Shown one piece after another: positions 8,391-17,732 of a stretch of DNA of 64,000 nt. How positions within the stretch are numbered: the stretch's first letter is position 1; every line of letters starts with the position of its first letter. Origin of the DNA: Zeimonas sp044507525 (GTDB lineage: Bacteria > Pseudomonadota > Gammaproteobacteria > Burkholderiales > Burkholderiaceae_E). The position numbers and the translations under genes are program-made. The stretch is taken from NCBI GenBank assembly GCA_044507525.1, contig JBIQJM010000009.1, positions 1 to 64,000 of the forward strand, in the 5' to 3' direction. The notes below the pieces were generated by a model that was given only the letters and a program-made list of their open reading frames with translations, made no database searches and had not been told where the DNA came from.

Positions 8391-10219
8391 GACGTCGCTC
8401 CCGGGTCCATTCCGACGCTTGCCTCCCCTTTGCCGCGCGGCGGTGCGTCCGGCAGCGCCTGCGTCGCGCGGTACTCCTGGTACATCTCCGTCGGCCGCGC
8501 ACCGACCAAGCCGAGGCGCGCCAGCTTCGTCCGCAGCCTGCGGGCGAGCCGGGGCCGATACAGGAAGGCCACCAGCCGGAAGATGCGGCCCGCGAGCGGC
8601 AGGGGAAGGCGCTGCAGCAGTCCGTTGCAGAGGAAGACCAGCAGCGGCAAGGGAATGCTCCGACCGGCCCTAGGCGATCGGTGCGCGCGAAAGGCCTGCA
8701 GGGCACGGCTCGTCAGCTTCGGCCGCAGGCCCATCGAGACGGCCTTGCTCACGGCGACTTCGCAGCTTTCCTCGTAGCCTTCGGAGATCCTCGTCACGAA
8801 ACCGGCCCAGTACTCGTGGATCGGCTCGGCCGTGCGGACGGGCGCGAGACAGGCCTGCGGGACGTGCTCGCCGGGCAGCCGCGCGATCGCCGACTCCAGG
8901 TACGCGTTCCAGCCCTCGCCCGTGTGGTGCCGTGCGATCGCTTCGCGGATCCTTTCTCCTTCGCGCTCGCGAAGCTCGGCGCGGCACGCCAGCCGCACAA
9001 CGGTGCGTACGTAGTCTTCGACCGAAGCGGGCCGCTGCAGCGTTGCGTCGAGCGCGACGCCATCCGACCCGAAAGGGGGAGGACACTGCGCAGGTGCGAG
9101 GACGACCGGCATCGCCGCCAGCCCGGCTTCGAGCAGGGCCGTCGTCGTTCCGAACGGAAAGCCCTCGATGTAGATGTCGGCCGCCTCGTGAACGGTGGCG
9201 ACACCGGACGGCGACAGCAGCCCCACTGCCCGGATCCGCGACGCCATCCGATCGGACGCCGCCTGCCAGCGATCGTCGGGGCGAAAGCCGACCGCCAGCA
9301 GATGCGCCTGCGGGACCCGCCGCAGGATCTCCTCGCAAGCGGCGAGAAAGTCGAGCGTCCCGGTGGGCAGGTACTTGAAGTAGGCACCGACCGTGACGAT
9401 GACGACCGCATCGGTTGGGACGCCGATGCACGCCCTCGCCCGACGCTTGCGTTCCTCGCTTCGGCGCACAAGCGCCCGCGGCGGATCGTCCTCCTGCAGC
9501 GGGATCGGCAGGATCGCATGGCGCGAGATGCCCCGATGCCGCTGCGTCCAGAGTTGCTCGAGGGCCGATCCGCGAACGTTCAGGACCAGGTCCGCGATGC
9601 AGGCACCCGTCCAGAACGCGTGCGCCGTGTAGTTGACGATGCACACCGGCGGACCTCCGTTGCTGCCGAAGGCGACGGCATAGACGACGTCGGCGACGTT
9701 GATGTGCAGGATCACGCGGGTCGCCGAGCGACGGGCCAGGGCCCTCAACCAGGCCGCCTGTCGAAGCATGGAGTCATGTGGATCCGCGACGTCGATCCGT
9801 CCGCCGGCGTCGGCGACGGCCGAGCGCAACGGATCCGGGATCGAAGGACGCTGCTCCAGCAGCGCGAGGTCGTGGCGCCTGCCCCGGTCGTTGCGGATCC
9901 ATCTCGTCACCATCGACGTGATTCCGCCCGCGGGCAGCGCCGCGCTCATGACGTGAAGGCAGGTGTCGCTGCCGCAGCGTTCGTCCGGCTGCGTCGTCGG
10001 CACCTCCTGCCCGTCGAGGCGTTCGGCGATGAAGCGAAGATTCGACTCGAGACGAGCAGACGACAGGCTGCGGTTCTGCCGCGCGAGGATCGTGGCGGCG
10101 ACATGGCAGCATTTCGTCGCCTCCTCCAGTCGACCGGCCCGGCCATGCGCGTCGCCCATCTCGAGGAACCACTCGGCGACGGCATCCGCGTAGTCGAGCT
10201 TCGACTGCAGGTCGGTCAC
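8387..10219 (-). CDS. GT-B glycosyltransferase with N-terminal helical (TPR-like) segment
   Basis: The protein of about 610 residues starts with two to three amphipathic helices (about residues 5-70) resembling a TPR pair. A two-domain GT-B-like body follows. The second Rossmann half contains VIVTVGAYFKYLPTG at about 265, and a donor-site region IYIEGFPFGTTTALLEAGLA at about 345 resembles the E-x7-E region of GT1/GT4/GT41-like enzymes. The start is taken as GTG at 10219, which has GGAG eight bases upstream and lies 25 bases after the GMC gene. ATG at 10255 is an alternative that would overlap that gene. A hydrophobic stretch near residue 550 may associate with membrane. The substrate is unknown. 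Confidence 0.72.
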   Translation of the reverse strand: MTDLQSKLDYADAVAEWFLEMGDAHGRAGRLEEATKCCHVAATILARQNRSLSSARLESNLRFIAERLDGQEVPTTQPDERCGSDTCLHVMSAALPAGGITSMVTRWIRNDRGRRHDLALLEQRPSIPDPLRSAVADAGGRIDVADPHDSMLRQAAWLRALARRSATRVILHINVADVVYAVAFGSNGGPPVCIVNYTAHAFWTGACIADLVLNVRGSALEQLWTQRHRGISRHAILPIPLQEDDPPRALVRRSEERKRRARACIGVPTDAVVIVTVGAYFKYLPTGTLDFLAACEEILRRVPQAHLLAVGFRPDDRWQAASDRMASRIRAVGLLSPSGVATVHEAADIYIEGFPFGTTTALLEAGLAAMPVVLAPAQCPPPFGSDGVALDATLQRPASVEDYVRTVVRLACRAELREREGERIREAIARHHTGEGWNAYLESAIARLPGEHVPQACLAPVRTAEPIHEYWAGFVTRISEGYEESCEVAVSKAVSMGLRPKLTSRALQAFRAHRSPRAGRSIPLPLLVFLCNGLLQRLPLPLAGRIFRLVAFLYRPRLARRLRTKLARLGLVGARPTEMYQEYRATQALPDAPPRGKGEASVGMDPGATS

Positions 10220-10244
10220 CCCGCCCTCTCCATGCGCAGCGCTG

Positions 10245-11942
10245 CTACGGAGCATCCGGCGCGCTCGAGGCGGACGAGACACCCGCTTCGCTGCCGCGAT
10301 CCGCGTCCGCGGGCGCGCCGAGGCGAGACGTCGCCGTCGGCGTGACGGCGATGCCGGTCCAGGCACCCCCGTCGTGCACGCCGGCCAGCGTGTCGGCGAG
10401 ACGACGGGCGAGCGCGACGATCGTCAGCGTCGGGTTCGCCTGGCTGCCGCTCGGGAACACGCTGCCCGAAGCGACCCACAGGTTGGCAAGGCCGTGCACG
10501 CGCAGATCGGTGTCGACGACGCCGTCGCGGGCATCGCGGCTCATCGCCGAACCGCCGAGCTGGTGATAGCCGTCGCGCGCCGCCGCATGAATGGCGGCGA
10601 GACACTGCTCGCGCGTACCCCCGAAGACGAGGTGCCCGGCGCCGGCGGTGCGCAGGTCCGCGTCGAGCAGTTCGTGCGCGCGCAGGACTGCATCGATCTC
10701 GGATTCGCGCATGCGGAACTCGATCTTCAGCTTCGGCAGGCCGACGGAATCGAGCGTGTCGGCCAGGCCGATGCGATTCTCGGGGTGGCTGGGCTGCTCG
10801 GCGTGGTAGTCGAGACGCCAGGCACCGGCGCCGCTCGGCGTCAGCCAGGTGATCCGCGGGTGGCGACCGACGACGCGCGCGAAGCCGTGCAGCGAAGCGG
10901 CGCGAGCCAGCCCGGAGACGGCGCTGAACGGCGCACGCGCGATGTTGGCGAAGTGCGGGCCGAGGGCGCCTGCGCCGCGCCCGGCGCGCATCAGGCACGC
11001 GGCCAGGTAGCGCGCCGAGGCGGTGGCCGAGCCGTGCTCCGGGTTCCCGGAAAAGCCGTTCTCGAGCCAGAAGGCGATGTTGACGAGCTTCTCGTCGACG
11101 ACGGTTTGCGGCAGCGGCCGGATGCGCCGGCGCGCGAAGACTCCGCCGCCCAGCGGACGCATGGTGAATGCGCGGACGTCGACCGGGTCGGCAGGCACGA
11201 GCGAGGCGATCGTCCCGGCGAGATGACCCATGTACCCGCGACCCAGCGGACCACCGGGACCGCCGAAGAGCGCGGGCCGCTCGCGCTGCATCAGCAGCAG
11301 CAGCTTCAGGCAACCGAGGCCGCCGCTCGTGAGCACGACGTGCCCGGCCCGCAGGCTTCGCCGTTCGCCGCGCGCCCAGAGGCGCAGGCTCGTCACGCGC
11401 GTGCCGTCGAGATCCGCTCCGATCACGCGCACGCCGAGGACGATCGCCGGTCCGCGCTCGGCCGTGATGCGCGCGCGCCAGCGGCGCGCCATGTTGAGCT
11501 GCGGACCGAAGCACTCGTCGCGCAGCGCGTCGAAACGTCGCAGCCGCGCGAAGGCGCCGGGCGCTGCGCTTTCGCTCGAGCCGCGGCTGCCGAGGAACGC
11601 CGCCGCCTTCTCCCACCACGGCAGGATCTCTTCGTGCGCGAGCGGCCAGTGACGGAAATCGACCGGATCTAAGGGCACGCAGCGCCCGCCCCACCAGTGC
11701 GAAGTACCCCCCAGCGCGCAGGCGGCGACGATCTCGACCGGGTCGTGGTACTGCGGATAGCGGATCTCCGCCGCCCGCACGTCCGGCTCGCCGGGTACCG
11801 GCCGCGAGCCGCCCGCCTCGAGCAGCGCCACCTGCAAGCCGCGATCGTGCAGGTCGAAGGCGCAGGCCAATCCGGCCGGACCGGCGCCGACGACGCAGAC
11901 GTCGGGTTCTCCGTCGAACGCTTCCAGCCCCACGATCGGCAT
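10245..11942 (-). CDS. GMC-family FAD-dependent oxidoreductase
   Basis: The 565-residue protein has an N-terminal FAD-binding motif VCVVGAGPAGLACAF (residues 15-29), then GGTSHWWGGRCVPL near 95, which is the substrate and FAD loop of glucose-methanol-choline oxidoreductases. The C-terminal GMC signature is GYHQLGGSAM (His near 490) and LWVASGSVFPSGSQANPT near 515. The reaction is oxidation of an alcohol, commonly a sugar hydroxyl or sterol. No signal peptide is seen, so it is cytoplasmic. Its position between glycosyltransferase genes argues that it oxidises a sugar nucleotide or lipid-linked sugar; that is inference. Start ATG at 11942 follows the GT4 gene by 32 bases. Confidence 0.85.
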   Translation of the reverse strand: MPIVGLEAFDGEPDVCVVGAGPAGLACAFDLHDRGLQVALLEAGGSRPVPGEPDVRAAEIRYPQYHDPVEIVAACALGGTSHWWGGRCVPLDPVDFRHWPLAHEEILPWWEKAAAFLGSRGSSESAAPGAFARLRRFDALRDECFGPQLNMARRWRARITAERGPAIVLGVRVIGADLDGTRVTSLRLWARGERRSLRAGHVVLTSGGLGCLKLLLLMQRERPALFGGPGGPLGRGYMGHLAGTIASLVPADPVDVRAFTMRPLGGGVFARRRIRPLPQTVVDEKLVNIAFWLENGFSGNPEHGSATASARYLAACLMRAGRGAGALGPHFANIARAPFSAVSGLARAASLHGFARVVGRHPRITWLTPSGAGAWRLDYHAEQPSHPENRIGLADTLDSVGLPKLKIEFRMRESEIDAVLRAHELLDADLRTAGAGHLVFGGTREQCLAAIHAAARDGYHQLGGSAMSRDARDGVVDTDLRVHGLANLWVASGSVFPSGSQANPTLTIVALARRLADTLAGVHDGGAWTGIAVTPTATSRLGAPADADRGSEAGVSSASSAPDAP

Positions 11943-11974
11943 CGATGCACCTGCGGCGTTGGCGGCGCTGCGAC

Positions 11975-13195
11975 TCAGCGCTCGGATTCCGACGTGCCCA
12001 GCGCGGCGCCCCGCCGTCGCGTGTCCAGCAGCCCGTCGACCAGGTCCGTGTAGATCTTCCGGTGCTCGCTCCAACGATATCGGGCGACGAAGCGGTCGCG
12101 CGCGTTGGCGACGAGGCCTTCGCGCCGCGCGGGATCGGCGGCGAGCTCGGCGATCGCGTCCGCCAGCGATCCGACGTCGCCCGCCTCGAAGAAGCGGAGC
12201 ATTTCGTCGTCGAAGTAGCGGCCGATGGTTCCGGTCCGCGGCGCGATGCAGGCGATCCCCAGCGACGCGTACTCGAGGAGCTTGGTCGGCAGCATGACGT
12301 CGGTGCCGGCCGATGCGCGCAGCGGCACGAGTCCGATGTCGGCGTCCTGGATGTGTCCGGGAACGCGCTCGACGGGAACGAAGCCGTCGCTGAAGCGCAC
12401 GGCGTCCACGAGACCCAGTTCGTCGCGAAGCGCGATCAGCGCGCCGCGTTCCTCGCCCGCTCCGAGGATGCGGAACTCGATCGGCACGCATTCGCCTCGC
12501 GCGCGCAGCAGCGCCAGCGCGCGCAGGGCGAGGTCGAGCCCCAGCCGATGCGCGAGCGTGCCGTGATAGACGACGACGACCGGTTCGCCGGGCTTGCGCG
12601 GCGCGCGGGCGCGCGGCCGGAAGATCCGGTCGTCCGGCAGGTTCATCAGCACCGTGATCTTCGCGGTCGGGATTCCGCGTGCCGACAGGATCGTCTTCAG
12701 CCGGTTCTCCACCGTCAGCACCGCGCTGGCGAAGCGTCCGGCTGCGCGCTCCTGCCAGCGCAGGGCACGAACCAGCCAATGCCGTTCGCCGATGCCGAAC
12801 TTCTCGCAGTACAGCTCGGGCATCAGGTCGTGCACGTCGTGGATCACCGGACGGCCGAGCAGGCGCGGCAACCACGCGGCGAAGACGAGGAAGTCGGGCA
12901 TGTTGTTGACGTGCACGAGCTCGTAGCGCAATGGATGCCGCACCAGGTGCAGCATCGTCCCTGCGAAGAACAGCGCGTAGTCGACGACGTAGCCGCCGGC
13001 CGAAGTGCGGCGATGGGGGATGCCGCGCAGCTTGCGCACCTCGACGCCGGCGAGCCGCTCGCGGACCGGCTCGCCGCGCTGGGCGCTGGCCAGGAACACG
13101 ACGCGGTGCCCTGCGTCGACGAGCGCCTCCGCTTCGCGCCGCACGCGCGGATCGCGCCGGTAGTTGGTATACGCCGCCATCAGGATCGTGCTCAC
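11975..13195 (-). CDS. Family 4 glycosyltransferase
   Basis: The 406-residue GT-B enzyme has an N-terminal acceptor domain with RRDPRVRREAEALVDAGH and VIHDVHDLMPELY, as in many group 4 transferases. Its C-terminal donor domain contains VVVYHGTLAHRLGLD (about residue 205) and LPTKLLEYASLGIACIAP (about 310), the sugar-nucleotide binding region. It transfers an unknown sugar onto a lipid-linked intermediate. The start is GTG at 13195, preceded by GGGAG. The GTGA sequence overlaps the stop of the upstream deacetylase-like gene by four bases, which supports both the start and translational coupling. Confidence 0.87.
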   Translation of the reverse strand: MSTILMAAYTNYRRDPRVRREAEALVDAGHRVVFLASAQRGEPVRERLAGVEVRKLRGIPHRRTSAGGYVVDYALFFAGTMLHLVRHPLRYELVHVNNMPDFLVFAAWLPRLLGRPVIHDVHDLMPELYCEKFGIGERHWLVRALRWQERAAGRFASAVLTVENRLKTILSARGIPTAKITVLMNLPDDRIFRPRARAPRKPGEPVVVVYHGTLAHRLGLDLALRALALLRARGECVPIEFRILGAGEERGALIALRDELGLVDAVRFSDGFVPVERVPGHIQDADIGLVPLRASAGTDVMLPTKLLEYASLGIACIAPRTGTIGRYFDDEMLRFFEAGDVGSLADAIAELAADPARREGLVANARDRFVARYRWSEHRKIYTDLVDGLLDTRRRGAALGTSESER

Positions 13196-14670
13196 GCCGC
13201 ATCTCCCGCAAGTCGCGCGTGCGCGCGTGCGCGCTCGCGCCAGTGCCGATCGATCGTTCTTCCGTCGGTGGCGAGGCCGCCGCCGGACCGGACGCGGTCG
13301 ACCAGCCGCCAGTAGAGCCGGTCGTATCCCGGGTCGCGCGCACCGCCGAAGACGATCGGATGCCAGACGACCGACGAGCAGCCGCCCGACGCGGCGAGCG
13401 AGGCGATCGCCGCGTCGATCGCCGGCCAGGCCTCGTCGCCTTTCAGCCGCAGGTAGCTGCGCAGCGTGACGTCCATGACCGACAGGCCGATCTCGACGAC
13501 GTCGTAGGGGCGCTCCTCGGCGAGGCAGTACGGGAAGTACGGGAACGAGAACCCGCTGCGCGGCCCGGGCCGGTCGGGGTAGCCCATCGACATGTCGTAG
13601 CGGATTCCCGCGCGCTCCTGTGCGCGGAACAGCGCGTCGTAGTCGAAGGACAGGTAGTGCTGGCGGTTGCCGAGCGGCCTGCCCAGCCGCCGTGCGAGCA
13701 GGTCGACCTCGGCCTCGTAGCGCCCCGGAAGCTCCGTGGAGCGATAGCTGCCGTGCAGGCACAGGTCGAACTCGGCGTCGAGGATCGCACGCAGGTACGA
13801 GCAGACGGCATCGTCGCGGATGTCGTAGTTGACGTCGGCCGGGTGAAGCCGCGCGACCGCCACCTGGAACGACGAGCGCACGCCGCGGCGACGCTCCGCC
13901 GCGAGGATCGCCGGCACGCAGCCGTAGGGGTCGCGCCGCTGCGCGGCGCAGCGGACCAGGCCGAGCGCCGCGCGCAACGCGTCGGAGGGATCGCGATGCC
14001 GCACGAGGTGACGCAGCACCGTGCGCGCGCCCTGCACCGCGACGTCGCCCGGGCGGCTCGGCAGGAAATCGACGTCGTGCGACAGGACCACCGCGTGGCT
14101 GGCGCCGCCCGGCCACTGCGGCCCGAAGCGCGGCAAGGCTGCACCGACGCGCGCGCACAGCGCCGAGACGCGCTGCTGCAGCAGCCGCAGGTAGCGGTCG
14201 ACGATGTCCTGCGCCACCCCGAGCCGTGCGTAGACGCTCGACGCGTGCAACTGCCGCTCCGCGGGTGCGGCGCCGCGGCGGCGCTCCGACCACGACGAGA
14301 GGAAGTAGAAGGCGTTGGCGAGCAGGTCGAATCGAATGTCGCCCTCCGAGGCGAAGCCGGCGGGCACGCCCGGCAGGACGACGTCGAGTCCGTCCACGCG
14401 GCTCGCACGCTCGACGTCGGCGCTGCCGTCGAAGAACGACCACGCTTCGATCCGATGCGGCAGCGCGAGGCAGCGATCGAAGGACGCCCCCTCGCCGCGC
14501 GTGCCGGAATACAGCAGCCACGGGCCTTCGGGCGGCGCGCAGTGGCGGAACTGCACGCCGATGCCTGCCGCCATCATCAGCGTGTCGATCACGTAGCGGA
14601 TCCTCGGCCGATGCCGATCGGCGACCTGCAGGACGACCGGCAGCACGAAGTCCGCTTCGCGCACGCTCAT
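13192..14670 (-). CDS. Polysaccharide-deacetylase-like protein (NodB-fold, extended N-terminus)
   Basis: The 492-residue protein contains a central VVLSHDVDFLPSRPG motif at about residue 195. The HDVD core matches metal-binding motif 1 of carbohydrate esterase family 4 deacetylases. DLCLHGSYRST near 320 is a candidate for the H-x-x-x-S/T motif 2, and DMSMGYPDRPG with FSFPYFPY resembles motif 3. The preceding 190 residues match the N-terminal region seen in polysaccharide-cluster homologues. No signal peptide is visible, which is unusual for a CE4 enzyme acting on exported polymer, so a cytoplasmic target is possible. ATG at 14670 or 14691 could start it; neither has a strong ribosome site. 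It heads the minus-strand run down to 7377. Confidence 0.7.
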   Translation of the reverse strand: MSVREADFVLPVVLQVADRHRPRIRYVIDTLMMAAGIGVQFRHCAPPEGPWLLYSGTRGEGASFDRCLALPHRIEAWSFFDGSADVERASRVDGLDVVLPGVPAGFASEGDIRFDLLANAFYFLSSWSERRRGAAPAERQLHASSVYARLGVAQDIVDRYLRLLQQRVSALCARVGAALPRFGPQWPGGASHAVVLSHDVDFLPSRPGDVAVQGARTVLRHLVRHRDPSDALRAALGLVRCAAQRRDPYGCVPAILAAERRRGVRSSFQVAVARLHPADVNYDIRDDAVCSYLRAILDAEFDLCLHGSYRSTELPGRYEAEVDLLARRLGRPLGNRQHYLSFDYDALFRAQERAGIRYDMSMGYPDRPGPRSGFSFPYFPYCLAEERPYDVVEIGLSVMDVTLRSYLRLKGDEAWPAIDAAIASLAASGGCSSVVWHPIVFGGARDPGYDRLYWRLVDRVRSGGGLATDGRTIDRHWRERARAHARLAGDAA

Positions 14671-14816
14671 GGCAGCACGAACCGGCGACATCCGCGGCGC
14701 TGCGCGGTCCGGCCCGATACCGGGAACGACTTCGCGCGGCCGTTTCGTGCTATGCAGGCGGGAACGACACGTGGTGGCAGCGAAGCTCGGCGATCCCCGG
14801 CAAGGCGCGAAAACGG

Positions 14817-15938
14817 ATGAACGTCATCGTTCCCCACGGATTCGAACCGAACTACACGGCTGGCTTCACGGCCGGCCTGGCCGCATGCGGCGCGGACTTC
14901 GTCGTGATCTCCTGCGATGCCGACGACCGGCTCCTTGCCGCGCGAGGCATCCGGACCGCGAACCTTCGCGGCAGCGTCGCCGAGGACCGCAGGCCGATCG
15001 CGAAGGGGTGGAACCTGTTGCGCTACTACCTTCGCCTGCTCGGCTTCCTCGTCACGCATCGCGGCTGCACGCTGCACTTCACGGGGATCTTCCGCAACGA
15101 ACTCCTGCTCGTCGAGGGGATCGTCCTTCCGGCGATGTTCCGGCTGCTGTCGCGCCGTTACCTCTACACCGCGCACAACGTCCTGCCGCACGACCGCGGG
15201 ACGCACCCGCTCCATCGCTTCGTCTACCGCTGGGTCTACCGGATGCCGGACACGATCATCGTGCACACGGTGCTCGCCGGCGAGCAGATCGCCCAGCGCT
15301 TCGGCGTGCCGCGCGCGCGCATCCGCATCTCGTCGATCGGCGTCAACGAAGAGGTGCCCGCCACCGGCCTCGGACGCCGCGAGGCGCGCGAGCGGCTGGG
15401 CCTGCCGCCCGAGGCGAAGGTGCTGCTGTTCTTCGGCAAGATCGGCGAATACAAGGGGCTCGACCTGCTGATCGACGCGCACGAGCGCCTGGCGCGCCCC
15501 GACGTGCAGCTGCTCGTCGCCGGCTCCTTCGGCGACGAGGGCTACCGGTCGCGGATCCGCGCAAGGATCGCCGCGTCGACGCAGCGCGGACGCATCCGCC
15601 TGCACGAGGGACACGTGCCGAACGACGAAGTGGAGCCCTTCTTCGCGGCGGCGGACGCGCTCGTCCTTCCCTATCGCGAGATCTCGCAGAGCGGCCTGCT
15701 CTTCCTGGCGATGCGCTTCGGCGTCCCGATCGTCGCCACCGACGTCGGTTCGTTGCGGGCGTGGCTGGAGCCCGAGCTCGGCCTGGTCGCGACGACGAAC
15801 GACGCATGCGGAATCGTCGCCGCGCTCGAGCGATTCCTCGAGGCCCCCGATCGCTTCGACCCGCAGCGCATCCTCGCCCGCGGCCGCGAATGTCGCTGGG
15901 ACAGCATCTGCCGCGCGCTGCGCCCCCTGTACGAATAG
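14817..15938 (+). CDS. Family 4 glycosyltransferase
   Basis: The 373-residue GT-B enzyme opens with MNVIVPHGFEPNYTAGF. Its donor domain contains VLLFFGKIGEYKGLDLL (about residue 200) and the E-x7-E-like QSGLLFLAMRFGVPIVATD (about residue 290). TAHNVLPHD near residue 118 is a common acceptor-domain signature of polysaccharide GT4 enzymes. It is the only plus-strand gene between the two minus-strand runs; its end is 17 bases from the convergent asparagine-synthase-like gene. The upstream 146 bases must hold its promoter and that of the deacetylase-like gene, but no clear consensus was found. The transferred sugar is unknown. Confidence 0.86.
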   Translation: MNVIVPHGFEPNYTAGFTAGLAACGADFVVISCDADDRLLAARGIRTANLRGSVAEDRRPIAKGWNLLRYYLRLLGFLVTHRGCTLHFTGIFRNELLLVEGIVLPAMFRLLSRRYLYTAHNVLPHDRGTHPLHRFVYRWVYRMPDTIIVHTVLAGEQIAQRFGVPRARIRISSIGVNEEVPATGLGRREARERLGLPPEAKVLLFFGKIGEYKGLDLLIDAHERLARPDVQLLVAGSFGDEGYRSRIRARIAASTQRGRIRLHEGHVPNDEVEPFFAAADALVLPYREISQSGLLFLAMRFGVPIVATDVGSLRAWLEPELGLVATTNDACGIVAALERFLEAPDRFDPQRILARGRECRWDSICRALRPLYE

Positions 15939-15955
15939 CGAACGGCGCACGGCGG

Positions 15956-17716
15956 TCATGGCGAGGCCTGCAGCAATACGCGATCGATCGCCTCCAGCGT
16001 GAGCGCTGCGTTGATCTCCGCGGTGCGATTCCGCCGGCCGCTCGCGTGCTCGTCGACGAGAACGCGCAGCGCCCCGGCGTCGAGGAAGCCGAGCCGGCTC
16101 ATGCGTGCGTCGTGGACCACCTCGCGCACGTGCGAGGACAGCTCGCTGCGGAACCAGCCGCGGTACGGAAGGAACTTGTGCAGTCCGAGCAAGTGCAGCC
16201 GCGCGAGCGAATGCCACCATGGGTCGACCCACGCCAACGCGTCGGGAAGCCCCTCCTTGTGCCAGTAGTCGAGCTTGAAGGTGGCCTCGCAGAACAGCCG
16301 ACGTGCGAGCGAGCGGGCCGAGCCGGGCGGCCATGCGAGGCCGCGGTCGGTCGCGATCGCCGCCAGTGCCGGCGCCTTGCGGTGGATCAGCTTCAGCGCG
16401 GGCCCGGCGACGCGGCGCTGGCGCGCGGATGCGCGAAACGCCAGCTCGACGAGCTCGTTGTCGAGGTACGGAGTGCGAAAGGTCAGCTGCGATCGGGCGG
16501 CGGCGAGGCTGCCGAACAGGTGCCAGGGAACCTCCTCGAAAACGGCCCGGGTCACGCAATGCGCGGCGCCGGCCGACCCGGCTTCGTCGCGCAGCGCATG
16601 CTGGAAGCCGGCCGTGAACATCGTCTCGGACAGGCGCAGCGGACGCAGCGTGGACATGCTGCGCAGCAGCTCGCTGCCGTAGTTGCCGGTGAGGCGCACC
16701 GGCGCCAGCCGGCTCGCGCGTTCCGACAGGTACAGCTCGTGGGCACCGGTGGCGCCGGCGCAGCCGTCGGTGACGAACACGGTGCGATCGACCTGTGCGG
16801 CGAAATCGGCGACGAAGTCCTTGCCGATGCGCAGCACGTGGTGGGCGATCCCCATGCGCCCCGCCACTTCCCGCGCAATGCGGACGTCCAGCGTGTCGGC
16901 GTCGTCCGCGGCGTAGGTATAGGCGACGGCCGGCCTTCCGGCGGACGGCAGGCAGGCCGCGATCATCCGCGTGTCGAGACCGCCGGTCAGCGACACGCCG
17001 ACCTGCGCGACGGCGTCGAGATAGCGCGGAAGCACGCGCGCGAAGGTCTCGGCGAAGCGCTCCTCGAAGGCGCCGTCGCTCAGGGGCGCATGCTGCTCCC
17101 AGCGCCGCGCGCTGAAGTAGCGCCCGCGCCGCAGCGCGCGCCCGGGCCGGTGGACCCACGACGAAGCGCCCGGAAGCAGCCGGACGCCGCGGAACAGCGT
17201 CTGCTCGCCGCGCGTCGATCCGTACGCGAGGAACTGCGCGAGGCCACGCTCGTCGAAGGCGCGCAATCGTTCCAGCACGCGGAGCAGCGCCTTGGCCTCG
17301 CTCGCGAAGAGGAACGCTCCGTCGTGCTCCGCGACGTAGATCCGTTCGCTGCCGTAGCGATCGTTGAACAGCACGGCGTGGCCCGCGGACGGATCGATCA
17401 GCAAGCCGCTGAAGAGCCCGTTCAGCGTCTCGAGGAACGCGTCTCCGTGCTGGCGATAGCCCTCGAGCACGTCGGTCGCCGGATGGCATTCGCCGCAGAA
17501 GGCGAGCATCGTTCCGTCGCGCGCCGGCGCCTGCGACTGGCGCGCAGCGAAGGAATCCTCGTGCGCGACCCAGCCGGCGTAGACGCCGAGCCCGGGCGCG
17601 AAATGCGTGCCGCTGGCCGATGCCGGTCGATGCCGCATCGTCGCGAGCATCCGTCGCACCGTCGCCTCGTGTGCGGGCGAAGGCGTGGGCGCGATGAGCC
17701 CTGCGATCCCCGGCAT
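15956..17716 (-). CDS. Asparagine-synthase-family protein with inactivated glutaminase site
   Basis: The 586-residue protein keeps the two-domain layout of asparagine synthetase B: an N-terminal class II amidotransferase fold, then a C-terminal ATP-pyrophosphatase domain with the PP-loop VSLTGGLDTR at 241-250. The N-terminal nucleophile Cys2 is absent (MPGIAGL). The usual R-L-S segment is replaced by AGWVAHEDS, and the NGE oxyanion segment reads CGE. Glutamine hydrolysis is therefore unlikely; ammonia or another amine would have to be the donor, or the enzyme may adenylate a sugar-uronate carboxyl. The start is fixed by alignment to the MxGI family start. It lies 16 bases after the FemAB-like gene and near an intact paralogue (19650-21572). 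Confidence 0.8.
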   Translation of the reverse strand: MPGIAGLIAPTPSPAHEATVRRMLATMRHRPASASGTHFAPGLGVYAGWVAHEDSFAARQSQAPARDGTMLAFCGECHPATDVLEGYRQHGDAFLETLNGLFSGLLIDPSAGHAVLFNDRYGSERIYVAEHDGAFLFASEAKALLRVLERLRAFDERGLAQFLAYGSTRGEQTLFRGVRLLPGASSWVHRPGRALRRGRYFSARRWEQHAPLSDGAFEERFAETFARVLPRYLDAVAQVGVSLTGGLDTRMIAACLPSAGRPAVAYTYAADDADTLDVRIAREVAGRMGIAHHVLRIGKDFVADFAAQVDRTVFVTDGCAGATGAHELYLSERASRLAPVRLTGNYGSELLRSMSTLRPLRLSETMFTAGFQHALRDEAGSAGAAHCVTRAVFEEVPWHLFGSLAAARSQLTFRTPYLDNELVELAFRASARQRRVAGPALKLIHRKAPALAAIATDRGLAWPPGSARSLARRLFCEATFKLDYWHKEGLPDALAWVDPWWHSLARLHLLGLHKFLPYRGWFRSELSSHVREVVHDARMSRLGFLDAGALRVLVDEHASGRRNRTAEINAALTLEAIDRVLLQASP

Positions 17717-17732
17717 GCGTCGCCTCTTCCCT

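Noticed and set aside
13196..14521. N-terminal extension of the GT4 protein to 848 residues
   Set aside because: It overlaps the deacetylase-like gene in another frame; GTG at 13195 has a ribosome site and the four-base overlap.
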